A stretch of DNA of 64,000 nt from MGIIa-L3 sp038150305 (GTDB lineage: Archaea; Thermoplasmatota; Poseidoniia; Poseidoniales; Poseidoniaceae): NCBI GenBank assembly GCA_038150305.1, contig JAYOTG010000005.1, forward strand, positions 1 to 64,000, written 5' to 3'. The notes beneath the pieces are model-generated. The model was given only the letters and a program-made list of their open reading frames with translations, made no database searches and was not told the origin of the DNA. This document shows positions 51,783 to 59,658 of the stretch, piece by piece. Each line of letters opens with the position of its first letter. The stretch's first letter is position 1. A program made the position numbers and the translations under genes.

Positions 51783-53021
51783 ATGGCACGTCGACTCCCA
51801 CGCCAACCTGAGGTCAACATCGGACTCGTCGGTCACGTTGACCACGGGAAAACGACCCTCACGCAAGCGCTGTCTGGGGTCTGGACCGACACCCACTCTG
51901 AGGAACGCAAGCGCGGGATTTCGATCAAGCTCGGCTACGCGGACACGGCCTTCTACAAGACCGGGGATGGAGCGCACTATCCGCTCGGCCGCCACCCCGA
52001 GGGCAGCAAGGACGTCGATGAGGACCTCGAACGCGTGGTGTCCTTCGTTGACGCTCCCGGTCACGAGACGCTGATGGCCATCATGATCACCGGCGCATCC
52101 CTGATGGACGGCGCCCTTCTGATGGTGGCCGCCAACGAACCATGCCCTCAGCCCCAGACGCGTGAGCACCTGATGGCGCTCGAAATTGCGGGCATCGAGA
52201 ACATCGTGGTCGTGCAGAACAAGATCGACCTCGTCACGCGTGAACGCGCCTTGGAATCCCATGATGAAATCAAGGCCTTCCTCAAGGGCACCATCGCTGA
52301 AAACGCACCCATCATCCCTGTCTCCGCCCACCACGACGTGAACCTCGACGTGCTCATCTCCGCCATTGAGGCCTTCATCCCCACACCCGACCGGTCGGAA
52401 GACGTCCGCAGCGTCATGCACGTCGCTCGCTCCTTCGACATCAACCGCCCCGGCACCCGACCCGGCAAAATGCGCGGAGGCGTCATCGGCGGCAGCATCG
52501 TGGAAGGGACCTTCTCGGTCGGCGACGAGGTCGAAATCGCACCAGGTCGCCGCGTCGGAGAAGGCAACAAAGCCGTTTGGGAGCCCATCCAAGCCACCAT
52601 CAGCAGCATCCAGGGCGGTGGCCTCAACCTCGAGACCGCCCATGCCGGTGGCCTGGTTGGCATCGCCACGAAGCTCGACCCCGCGACCACCACCGCCGAC
52701 AACCTCAGCGGTCAGGTCATCGCTCGCCGTGGCGATCTGCCCGAGATCCGTGAGACCATCCGTGTTGACGTTGACCTCATGGCCACCATGGTCGCAGGAG
52801 ACGGCGAAGCGCCAGAACCCATCCACCGCCTTCGCAACAACGAGATGCTGATGGTCAACGTGGCAACGGCCACCTCGGTCGGCGTCGTCAAGAACGTCGA
52901 AAAGAACCAGGCCACGCTGCAACTTCGCCTTCCCATCTGTGCGGACGTCGGTCAACGCGTGTCCATCTCTCGGAGGACCGGCTCCCGCTGGCGCCTCATT
53001 GGCCACGCAACGATCGTCTGA
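51783..53021 (+). CDS. eif2g: translation initiation factor aIF2, gamma subunit
   Basis: GTPase core of the ternary complex that delivers initiator Met-tRNA to the ribosome. The 412-residue protein has the G motifs GHVDHGKT (17-24), DAPGH (about 89-93) and NKID (about 146-149), followed by two beta-barrel domains. FDINRPGTRPGKMRGGVIGG is a typical gamma-subunit stretch. Switch 1 (RKRGISIKLGYAD) is present, but the zinc-knuckle cysteines found in many aIF2-gamma proteins are absent. The start is ATG 51783 with GGAAGGAGAGG. It is translated from the rps6e operon. Confidence 0.95.
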   Translation: MARRLPRQPEVNIGLVGHVDHGKTTLTQALSGVWTDTHSEERKRGISIKLGYADTAFYKTGDGAHYPLGRHPEGSKDVDEDLERVVSFVDAPGHETLMAIMITGASLMDGALLMVAANEPCPQPQTREHLMALEIAGIENIVVVQNKIDLVTRERALESHDEIKAFLKGTIAENAPIIPVSAHHDVNLDVLISAIEAFIPTPDRSEDVRSVMHVARSFDINRPGTRPGKMRGGVIGGSIVEGTFSVGDEVEIAPGRRVGEGNKAVWEPIQATISSIQGGGLNLETAHAGGLVGIATKLDPATTTADNLSGQVIARRGDLPEIRETIRVDVDLMATMVAGDGEAPEPIHRLRNNEMLMVNVATATSVGVVKNVEKNQATLQLRLPICADVGQRVSISRRTGSRWRLIGHATIV

Positions 53022-53030
53022 GGCGGAAAC

Positions 53031-53396
53031 GTGGATCTCATCATCGACGCCTGCGGTTGGGCCGCAGCGGTCGATGCCAAGGTCAACCTTGACCATGCCT
53101 TGCTGCCTTTGGTTGGACGACCCACCTGGTTGGTTCCCATTGGCGTGAGGGAGGAGCTCGACGCCCTTGATCGACGGAGGCGTGGATTGCTGCTGTCCCT
53201 GCTCGATGAACGTGCAGCGCTAATCACCGATGACCGCGACCATCCACATCCGGACGACCACATCGTCGCCCTTGCCACAGAACGACAAGCGGCCACGTTG
53301 ACCGTCGACCGCGCCCTCAAGGGTCGGTTGATCCAAGCCGGCTGCCCGATCGTCGAGGTGGTGGACGGGCACCGACTCCGCCGGATCGACCCCTAA
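53031..53396 (+). CDS. PIN-domain (Fcf1/VapC9-like) nuclease
   Basis: A 121-residue PIN domain starting with DLIIDACGW and continuing with REELDAL and TDDRDHPHPDDHIVALA, which hold acidic metal-binding residues. TLTVDRALKGRL provides the last acidic position. In archaea a PIN protein in this position, next to aIF2-gamma and S6e, is common and is thought to act in rRNA processing or RNA decay rather than as a toxin; no antitoxin gene is adjacent. The start is GTG 53031, nine bases after the aIF2-gamma stop, with GAGGCGG before it. The stop overlaps the opposing gene by four bases. Confidence 0.82.
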   Translation: MDLIIDACGWAAAVDAKVNLDHALLPLVGRPTWLVPIGVREELDALDRRRRGLLLSLLDERAALITDDRDHPHPDDHIVALATERQAATLTVDRALKGRLIQAGCPIVEVVDGHRLRRIDP

Positions 53397-53698
53397 GGAA
53401 GCGTGAACAAGACGTCGTCGTCATGTCCGTCCAGAAGGCGCAGGCGAACGCCTGCGTCGATCCATGCGTGGGCGTAGTTGATGGCACCAAAGGCACGAAC
53501 GAGGTCCCCTGTGTTGAGGAAATGCTTCGCGTCCGAAGCGTAGTCGTCGGCCATCCGAAGCAGGCGCTGAAGGTCGTCCCAAGCCGCCGTCCCCTCATCG
53601 GGAATCGGAGTGGCTTTCGCCCGGGCTCGAGCGGTCAGGTCCAGATATCGCTGGACGCGCTCAGGGGTGACCTCGGTTGGGTGATCGCCCTCAGTCAT
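53393..53698 (-). CDS. DUF357 family protein
   Basis: A small helical archaeal protein of 101 residues with the DUF357 signature MADDYASDAKHFLNTGDLVRAF, followed by GAINYAHAWIDAGVRLRLL. Function is unknown. The ATG at 53698 overlaps the stop of the preceding gene by eight bases, so the two are probably co-translated. The last four bases overlap the opposing PIN gene. Confidence 0.85.
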   Translation of the reverse strand: MTEGDHPTEVTPERVQRYLDLTARARAKATPIPDEGTAAWDDLQRLLRMADDYASDAKHFLNTGDLVRAFGAINYAHAWIDAGVRLRLLDGHDDDVLFTLP

Positions 53699-54731
53699 CG
53701 GCCTCACCGCCTCGTCGCCGCACGCGTTGAGCGTCCTCCTCACGTCCGAGCGCGTCGTAATGCAGGGCTGCAGTTGCCCAGTCTGCACGCTCTTCGGCCT
53801 CCACCGCAGCCTCGAACCGACGGCGGCGCTGAGCCCAATCTGCTGCACGTTGACCGTCGGCCACCAGCGCGCGACGTGCCTCACGTTCGATGCGCTCACG
53901 CTCACCGCCGTACCAACATCGGATCAAACCCTCCCGGGTGACGCCTGTGAGGGTTTCCGACCCGTCACCGCCCAAGAGAAGCACAGGGTCGCCAAGCGCA
54001 GCGCCCTCGTGAACACATTGACCCTCGGACGTGGACAGGATTCGGCCGTCGAGTTCGAGGAGCACCCAGCCCTCTGCACTTCGAACCGCAGCGATGGGCT
54101 CCAGCACATCGCTGTCCATGCGCTCGATGCGGTCCCAGCCAGTGGTCCCTGGCACACCTCGATGCAGCATGCCGTCGGCTCCACGCAGCAGCATGCCGTC
54201 GCGGTCCAGTGACGAAACCCACGTCCAGGGCTCCTCGCCGTAGACCGCAAGGTCCTCTCCGCTCCCAACATGGACCAGCCGGAGCATGCCGTCGTGGTCG
54301 TGCACGATCGCCTGGTCGCGATCGAGCCATCCGACCAAGCCGCGAACGGGCGCACGGGTGGCGCGTGAGCGTCCCCTTCCTTCCTTGGTGAACAGGTGAA
54401 GGTCGCCTTCACGCCCTGATGCGAGCCAACCGCCTCCAGGTCGTGCGATCAAGGCGGAAAAACCGCGGCTGACCGCTCGGCCTTCGTTGACTGGCGTACC
54501 GTCGTCGAAGCGATGCACGGTGAACCCATGCGCCGCAAGGACCCCGACATATGGACCGGCCACGACCACGCGATGTGGCGTGAACAGAAGGTCATGCGTC
54601 CAGCGGTGACCGCCGTCGTCGGCCATCAAGGTCATCCGGCGCTCATGGCCGAACAAGCACCAACCGGGGCCAGCCACCAAGGACGCCACCGGGGCGGTGA
54701 TTTTGCTTGACCATGCGGGCGTCCATGCCAT
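53691..54731 (-). CDS. beta-propeller-like protein of unknown function
   Basis: A 346-residue soluble protein with repeated short beta segments of the WD40 or PQQ kind (VVVAGPYVGVLAAHGFTVH, GGGWLASGREGDLHLFT, GWLDRDQAIVHDHDGMLRLV, EGWVLLELDGRIL, VTREGLIRCWYGG). The C terminus is a basic helical hairpin (about 290-346). No catalytic motif was seen. ATG 54731 overlaps the stop of the AAA gene upstream as TGATG with a strong GGAGGTGA site. It probably forms a complex with that protein or with the DUF357 protein, but this is inference from coupling alone. Confidence 0.6.
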   Translation of the reverse strand: MAWTPAWSSKITAPVASLVAGPGWCLFGHERRMTLMADDGGHRWTHDLLFTPHRVVVAGPYVGVLAAHGFTVHRFDDGTPVNEGRAVSRGFSALIARPGGGWLASGREGDLHLFTKEGRGRSRATRAPVRGLVGWLDRDQAIVHDHDGMLRLVHVGSGEDLAVYGEEPWTWVSSLDRDGMLLRGADGMLHRGVPGTTGWDRIERMDSDVLEPIAAVRSAEGWVLLELDGRILSTSEGQCVHEGAALGDPVLLLGGDGSETLTGVTREGLIRCWYGGERERIEREARRALVADGQRAADWAQRRRRFEAAVEAEERADWATAALHYDALGREEDAQRVRRRGGEADD

Positions 54732-56410
54732 CAGGCCTCACCTCCGAGAAGGTTCCAAGCGCGAAGTTGAGCACGGGCACCTGCGGACAGCGTGAACACC
54801 CTTGAGCGCCCTCGCTGCGCGACGTCGAGGATCCCGTCTTTGTGCAAGCCGTTGCACACTTGGGAGAGGCGGGCACGCTTCACCCCCAACTTGGCGAGCA
54901 TTCGCGCATCGGAAGGCGAGACTTCGCGCTGACTTGCCGCTTCAACCACCACCGCTTGCCCGGCATTCAACTCCTTCAGCGCCTGCACGCGGAGGGGGCG
55001 GTGGTGCAAAGCACCAGCGTGCGGCATACCGAGGCGTGTGAGGGCCGCAGCCAAACCCTCCACCGAGGGAGGCGCGGCTGGCGACATCTCAGCCAGCGCC
55101 CGTTCAAGCACCTGAAGCACGTCCTCGCCGAAGGCAGGGCGTGCAGAAGACGTCGCGTGCAGTGGGTCATCCCGAACCGGAGATGGAGCAGGAGGCTTGG
55201 CCTCGGGTCGAGCGGGTGCGACGGTGTGGTCCGTGAACTCCCAGGCGCCCCCGACGGTCTCCTCCGCTGCGGATTCCGGCTCCTCGACGGCCGCGGACTC
55301 CTCGGGCTCGCTTGCTTGGGCGTTGCTTGCATCGATGGAACGACGCGCAATCCGCCCAAACGGCGAGCTTGGGTCGACGCGAGAAACGAGGGGGGTCCGC
55401 GGTGGTGCAGCCTCTGGAACAGGCGTTGGCGCGCGGGACGCTTCGAGGGATTCAGGCGACTCAGTACGCGCTTCAACGGGCGCAAAATCCGCCATCCAGC
55501 TTGAATCGGGCTCAACGCGATCGTCCAGTTGCGGACGCACCGGTGGCGGAACGTCTTGCTCCCGGGCCCCCTCAAGGTCGTCCATGTCCAACTCCAAACC
55601 CGTGGCTCCCGGGCCGTCCTGCCAACCGTCCATGGCGGGTGCGTGGGGTGTGGGCCGCGCGGGCGGCACGGATGATCGCTGACCGCTTCGCTGATGGGCC
55701 ATGTACTGCTTGCTCATCTCCCCGAGCAACTCCCGTGGGTAGCGAGGGAGGGCGCCAAGATGTTCCTTGATCCACGAGGGATGCGGGCGCCAACCAAGCT
55801 GGTTCTCTCGGCGCACGCGCACGTCAATCATCGACGCGATGTCATCGTCATTGAAGGGCTCAAGAATGAATTCATCCTGAAAACGCGCCATCAACGAAGG
55901 ACCGAGACGTGCGGCGTGTTCTGGGGTGGCGATCACCACGATCATGGCGTCAAGCCGTTCAAGGTAGGGCATGGACTTGGAGAGGATGGCCGAGAGGTGT
56001 TCGCCGTCGTGCGGCGGGAAATCAAGCACGATCAGGGCCTGCCCCTTCTCCCTGCGTAGGGTTTGGATGAGCATGTCCGTGGCCTGATTTGGACCTGAGG
56101 GGGAGACTCCTCCGATCATGCCCTCGTGGAGTTGTTCCATCAAATCCGCAGCAGGGCGTTCAGCGTTCACCTGCACCACGTGAACGGCGCGATTCACGTT
56201 CCCCTTCAGCACGCGCATCAGCGAGGTGCGTCCAGAACCGGATGGGCCGGTCAGCAACAACATCCTCGCATCGGTCCCTTTGGTGAGGTACCATCGAAGC
56301 TCATCCAGGACCCCGTCACGCCCGACGAGGAGATCGAAGTCGTTCGCCTCCAGAGGCTTCCGGCCGAAGGGGTTCCTGTCCACAGCGGGAAATCCCTCAG
56401 AAGGCATCAT
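54731..56410 (-). CDS. AAA/Orc-like ATPase-fold protein with winged helix, Walker A arginine
   Basis: A 559-residue protein. Residues 25-265 are an AAA-like domain: LLVGRDGVLDELRWYL, the P-loop LLLTGPSGSGRTSLMR where arginine replaces the Walker lysine, and a weak Walker B in ALIVLDFPPHD. A lid with HPSWIKEHLGALPRYPRELL follows. A low-complexity Pro/Glu/Ala linker of about 165 residues leads to a C-terminal region with a winged helix (SDARMLAKLGVKRARLSQV, then DVAQRGRSRVFTL). The architecture is like Orc1/Cdc6, but the ATP site looks impaired. ATG 56410 lies about 21-30 bases from a TATATGA-type box. Role unknown. Confidence 0.65.
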   Translation of the reverse strand: MMPSEGFPAVDRNPFGRKPLEANDFDLLVGRDGVLDELRWYLTKGTDARMLLLTGPSGSGRTSLMRVLKGNVNRAVHVVQVNAERPAADLMEQLHEGMIGGVSPSGPNQATDMLIQTLRREKGQALIVLDFPPHDGEHLSAILSKSMPYLERLDAMIVVIATPEHAARLGPSLMARFQDEFILEPFNDDDIASMIDVRVRRENQLGWRPHPSWIKEHLGALPRYPRELLGEMSKQYMAHQRSGQRSSVPPARPTPHAPAMDGWQDGPGATGLELDMDDLEGAREQDVPPPVRPQLDDRVEPDSSWMADFAPVEARTESPESLEASRAPTPVPEAAPPRTPLVSRVDPSSPFGRIARRSIDASNAQASEPEESAAVEEPESAAEETVGGAWEFTDHTVAPARPEAKPPAPSPVRDDPLHATSSARPAFGEDVLQVLERALAEMSPAAPPSVEGLAAALTRLGMPHAGALHHRPLRVQALKELNAGQAVVVEAASQREVSPSDARMLAKLGVKRARLSQVCNGLHKDGILDVAQRGRSRVFTLSAGARAQLRAWNLLGGEA

Positions 56411-56430
56411 GCTCGGCGCCAACCAAAAGC

Positions 56431-56440
56431 GGGTATATGA
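56431..56440 (-). promoter_or_regulatory. TATA-like box of the AAA-protein gene
   Basis: Minus-strand TCATATACCC lies 21-30 bases before ATG 56410, which lacks a ribosome binding site; a good leaderless promoter and the reason for preferring this start over an ATG 60 bases upstream. Confidence 0.6.
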
Positions 56441-56470
56441 TGCTTCACCGCGCGCTGGCTTCCGCGACAT

Positions 56471-56577
56471 TCGTTAGGACACGTTAATCGCATGGCCGAA
56501 CCCATGTTTTCGCCTCGCATTAACGCCAACTAACGCCATCCTAACGCATGATGAACATGTTAGCCGAGCGTTAATCG
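56471..56577. repeat. cluster of TAACG/CGTTA motifs
   Basis: CGTTA occurs at 56472, 56482 and 56569, and TAACG at 56521, 56531 and 56542, with a related GTTAG at 56559. The three TAACG copies form a near-tandem TTAACGCCAAC, TAACGCCATC, CTAACGCATG with 10-11 base spacing, and GTTAATCGC occurs at both ends of the cluster (56483 and 56570). It sits between the AAA-protein promoter and HMG-CoA reductase. It looks like a multi-site regulator or initiator binding region. Confidence 0.6.
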
Positions 56578-56616
56578 CCCCGGTGGTTTCATGCTCTGCA
56601 GGCCCTGCCAACCACC

Positions 56617-57918
56617 ATGCCCGCACGGAGCAGCCGCCTCTCGGGATTCTATCGCCTCACGGTCGAGGAGCGCCGTCAAGCCCTCAAGGAGGCCACGGAC
56701 CTCAGCGACGAAGCGGTGGAAGCCTTGGCTTCAGCGGATGCGCTTTCCGAAGAGGCTGCAGACCACATGATTGAGAACGTGGTGGGGCGTTTTGTCCTGC
56801 CCGTAGGCTTGGCCACGAATTTCATCGTCGATGGCGAGGAATACCTCATTCCCTTCGTCTTGGAAGAATCCAGCGTGGTGGCAGCAGCCTCCAACATGGC
56901 ACGGAGGTGCAGGTCAACTGGCGGGTTCGTGAGCAGCAACGACCCGCCGATCATGATTGCACAAGTCCAGGTGCTGGACGTGGTGGATTTGGACGCCGCA
57001 GAGGCTGCCGTGATGGGAGCCGAGGAGGAATTGATGCGCATGTGCAACGACCGGCCGTCCACCATGATCAAGCTCGGAGGAGGCCTGAAACGCCTGTCGT
57101 GCCATCGCATCCCGACAGAACTGGGCACGATGTTCGTGGTCCACCTGCATGTTGACGTCCGGGACGCGATGGGGGCCAACGCGGTCAACACCATGGCCGA
57201 ATTGATCGCGCCACGCATCGAGTCCCTCACCGGTGGACGCGTCCTGCTCCGCATCCTGTCCAACCTGGCCACGGAGCGCATGGCGCGGATTGAAGCCCGC
57301 TTTCCCCCCGAGGCCATGTCGGACGACGGTGATGCCGCACAAGGCGCAGAGGTCATCGCTGGCATCATCGAAGCCTACCACTTCGCCGCCTCTGACCCGT
57401 ACAGGGCAGCGACGCACAACAAGGGCGTCATGAACGCCATCAGCGCCGTGGCCATCGCCTGCGGTCAGGATTGGCGTGCTATTGAGGCCGGTTGCCACGC
57501 GTGGGCGGCCGTCCGAACCGGCCGTTACGCCTCCATGACCGAGTGGGAGGTCGACGACGAAGGATACCTCGTGGGTCGCCTCGAGACCCCGATGGCGGTG
57601 GGCACCGTCGGAGGAGCGAGCAGGGTGCATCCGACCGCTCGTGCGTGCCTCGAGATCCTCGGCATCAATGCCGCAGATCGCCTTGCGGCCATCATGGCTG
57701 CTTCTGGCTTGGCTCAAAACCTCGGAGCATTGCGTGCGTTGTCCACCAGCGGCATCCAAGCCGGCCACATGCGCCTTCATGCTCGGAACATGGCGGTCAG
57801 CGCAGGCGCTGAAGGTGCTGAAATCGACGAGGTGGCCGCACGATTGGCTTCCTGGGAAGGTCCACGGACACAAACTACGGCGGAAGAAATCCTCGCGATG
57901 CTCAGGCAAGGCGCCTGA
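56617..57918 (+). CDS. mvaA: class II hydroxymethylglutaryl-CoA reductase
   Basis: Reduces HMG-CoA to mevalonate, feeding isoprenoid lipid synthesis. The 433-residue sequence is of the class II (bacterial MvaA) type. ENVVGRFVLPVGLATNF precedes the catalytic glutamate in EESSVVAAAS (residue 83 or 84). DAMGANAVNT is at about 183-192, HNKGVMNAI with the catalytic lysine at about 267-275, QDWRAIEAG follows, and the late histidine is in MRLHARN. Class II enzymes in archaea are regarded as bacterial acquisitions. The start is ATG 56617, with no ribosome binding site. Its stop abuts scpB's as TGATCA. Confidence 0.95.
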   Translation: MPARSSRLSGFYRLTVEERRQALKEATDLSDEAVEALASADALSEEAADHMIENVVGRFVLPVGLATNFIVDGEEYLIPFVLEESSVVAAASNMARRCRSTGGFVSSNDPPIMIAQVQVLDVVDLDAAEAAVMGAEEELMRMCNDRPSTMIKLGGGLKRLSCHRIPTELGTMFVVHLHVDVRDAMGANAVNTMAELIAPRIESLTGGRVLLRILSNLATERMARIEARFPPEAMSDDGDAAQGAEVIAGIIEAYHFAASDPYRAATHNKGVMNAISAVAIACGQDWRAIEAGCHAWAAVRTGRYASMTEWEVDDEGYLVGRLETPMAVGTVGGASRVHPTARACLEILGINAADRLAAIMAASGLAQNLGALRALSTSGIQAGHMRLHARNMAVSAGAEGAEIDEVAARLASWEGPRTQTTAEEILAMLRQGA

Positions 57919-58521
57919 TCACTCCTCTTCGCCCACGGGAAGCACGGCCTGCACGGTGCCGTCCACGTGCTCTTCCTCGACGACCACGCTGCCCAACACA
58001 TCGTCGAGGATACCCGATTCTGCGACCTGTTCGCGGAACCACGCACGCACCTTCGCGCGGTCGGTGTGCGGACAGCCGAAGACCTCCGAAAACCGGCGGG
58101 TGGTCGAAAGGCGCCGCGTGTTGCCGTCTCGACGGCGCTGAATCATGCCGGCTTGTGCCAGCTCACGCACATGGTCGTAGGCGCGCTGACCGAGCATGTC
58201 CACCAAGCGTGATTGCGGCATGGGCTGGTGGTAGGCGATCAACGAAGCGGCCTTCAACAAGCGAGGTGGAAGGTCGGTCTTGGTTTCACGCGGAAGATGA
58301 GCGGCCACCTTCGGCTTGACCTCCATGGCCCAACGACCGCCGACCTCAGCGAGATGAAGAGCGCCACGACGGCGCTTCAGGGCCCCTTGGAGGTGGTCCA
58401 ACGCTGCGCTGACCTCGTCGGCCTCGTACCCCAAGGTCTCCGAGAGTTCCTTCACGGACAGCGAACGCCCTGCCGCGAACAACTGCGCCTCGAGAAGGAG
58501 TTCCAGCGGCGTCTCGGTCAT
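57919..58521 (-). CDS. scpB: segregation and condensation protein ScpB
   Basis: Winged-helix kite subunit of the SMC-ScpAB complex that organises and segregates the chromosome. The 200-residue protein has the N-terminal winged helix (LEAQLFAAGRSLSVKELSE), LHLAEVGGRWAMEV, and the second domain LKAASLIAYHQPMPQSRLVD. RRDGNTRRLSTTRRFSEVFG closes the conserved part. The C-terminal tail is acidic. The ATG start lies nine bases after the scpA stop with a GAGGTGAG site. Last gene of the smc operon. Confidence 0.93.
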   Translation of the reverse strand: MTETPLELLLEAQLFAAGRSLSVKELSETLGYEADEVSAALDHLQGALKRRRGALHLAEVGGRWAMEVKPKVAAHLPRETKTDLPPRLLKAASLIAYHQPMPQSRLVDMLGQRAYDHVRELAQAGMIQRRRDGNTRRLSTTRRFSEVFGCPHTDRAKVRAWFREQVAESGILDDVLGSVVVEEEHVDGTVQAVLPVGEEE

Positions 58522-58530
58522 CGGCTCACC

Positions 58531-59649
58531 TCACTCCACCAGCCACGAATCCGTGTCGTCTTCCTTCTCTGCCAACACCGCAGCCGACGCTTCTTCCAGC
58601 GCCGCCGCCTCACCGGCACGTTGAATCAACCCCTTGGGGGCTTGGCCGCTTTCTTCGGCCTCAAGCCGCTCAAGGTTGGCCCTGACGGCGGCGTAGGTGT
58701 CGATCTGGGGCCAAAGGTCCACCACGTGGATCGGGCCCGAAGGGACAACCTCCTGCACCACGTCCGCCACGCGGCGATGGACGAGGAAGAGGCCGGCGAT
58801 GAAGGCCGCCACGTTGGCTTCGGTTCGTCCACCAAGGCTGGCCGCGGCGTCTGGGTCCATCTCCTCCAATTGTCGAACGACGTCCATGAGCGGAACCTTC
58901 GCGGAGCCTTTGGCCACGCAAACCGCCCGTAGGGCATCCCAGCACCGCTCGATGTCGCCCTCAAGGTCCTCATCGTGCATGCGACCTCCGACGTCCTCCA
59001 AATGGGCTTGAAGTTCAGCCGCCGCCGCCTGCCGCACGCGCTCCCGCTCCTGCAGGGCTTCCGCGTCATCGGCCGCGTCCTTGAACGCAGCAAGAAGTTC
59101 GCCAAGGGTGGTCGGACGGCCTTCAGGACGGCGCAAGCGTCCGTCAAACAAGGTGGGCAAGGTGGCGTCGGCCTCGCCCTGAAGCACCGTGGTCGTGAAG
59201 GCAAAGGCCTCGTCGTCCACCTCCAACTCCCATCCGAAATCGTGACCAAAGTCCATGTCCTCGTCGTCCATGTCGATGGCCGTGGCCCGATCGTAGACGC
59301 CCAAGGTTTGCTCATGGAGCACTTCCCAGGCCAAACGAATGAGGCGGCCGCAGGCAGGGAGGTCGACGCGATCTGCCTCGGTACGCACGCGTTCTGTGAA
59401 AATTTCGAGGAAGGCCTCCAAGTCGATGTCCCAGGCGTTCAGACCTTCTTCACGAACCAAGGACAAGACGAGGGCGATGGAACGGTCGATGGGGTCGCTC
59501 AAGGCCTGATGCTCCGCCCCGTCGTGTGCAGCGATGCGCATGATGCGGTCACCAAAGGCGAGGGCTTCGTCGTTCTCGCTGCCGCTTGAGAGCAACCGCT
59601 CAACGATGTCCTGCCTCAGGAACCAACCGTCGAGGGCCATCTGCTGCAC
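58531..59649 (-). CDS. scpA: segregation and condensation protein ScpA
   Basis: Kleisin subunit bridging the SMC heads. The 372-residue protein has the kleisin N-terminal region with LVREEGLNAWDIDLEAFLEIF, the long central acidic linker (about 130-200) and a C-terminal winged helix (FIAGLFLVHRRVADVVQEV). It is longer than bacterial ScpA because of the linker. The start is the GTG at 59649, four bases after GAGGTGG; the later ATG is too far from that site. Nine bases separate it from the smc stop. Confidence 0.9.
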   Translation of the reverse strand: MQQMALDGWFLRQDIVERLLSSGSENDEALAFGDRIMRIAAHDGAEHQALSDPIDRSIALVLSLVREEGLNAWDIDLEAFLEIFTERVRTEADRVDLPACGRLIRLAWEVLHEQTLGVYDRATAIDMDDEDMDFGHDFGWELEVDDEAFAFTTTVLQGEADATLPTLFDGRLRRPEGRPTTLGELLAAFKDAADDAEALQERERVRQAAAAELQAHLEDVGGRMHDEDLEGDIERCWDALRAVCVAKGSAKVPLMDVVRQLEEMDPDAAASLGGRTEANVAAFIAGLFLVHRRVADVVQEVVPSGPIHVVDLWPQIDTYAAVRANLERLEAEESGQAPKGLIQRAGEAAALEEASAAVLAEKEDDTDSWLVE

Positions 59650-59658
59650 GGAACCACC

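Noticed and set aside
53031..53698. PIN protein and small neighbour as a toxin-antitoxin pair
   Set aside because: The neighbour is convergent and of the DUF357 type, and the PIN gene is in the standard archaeal rps6e-aIF2-gamma context.
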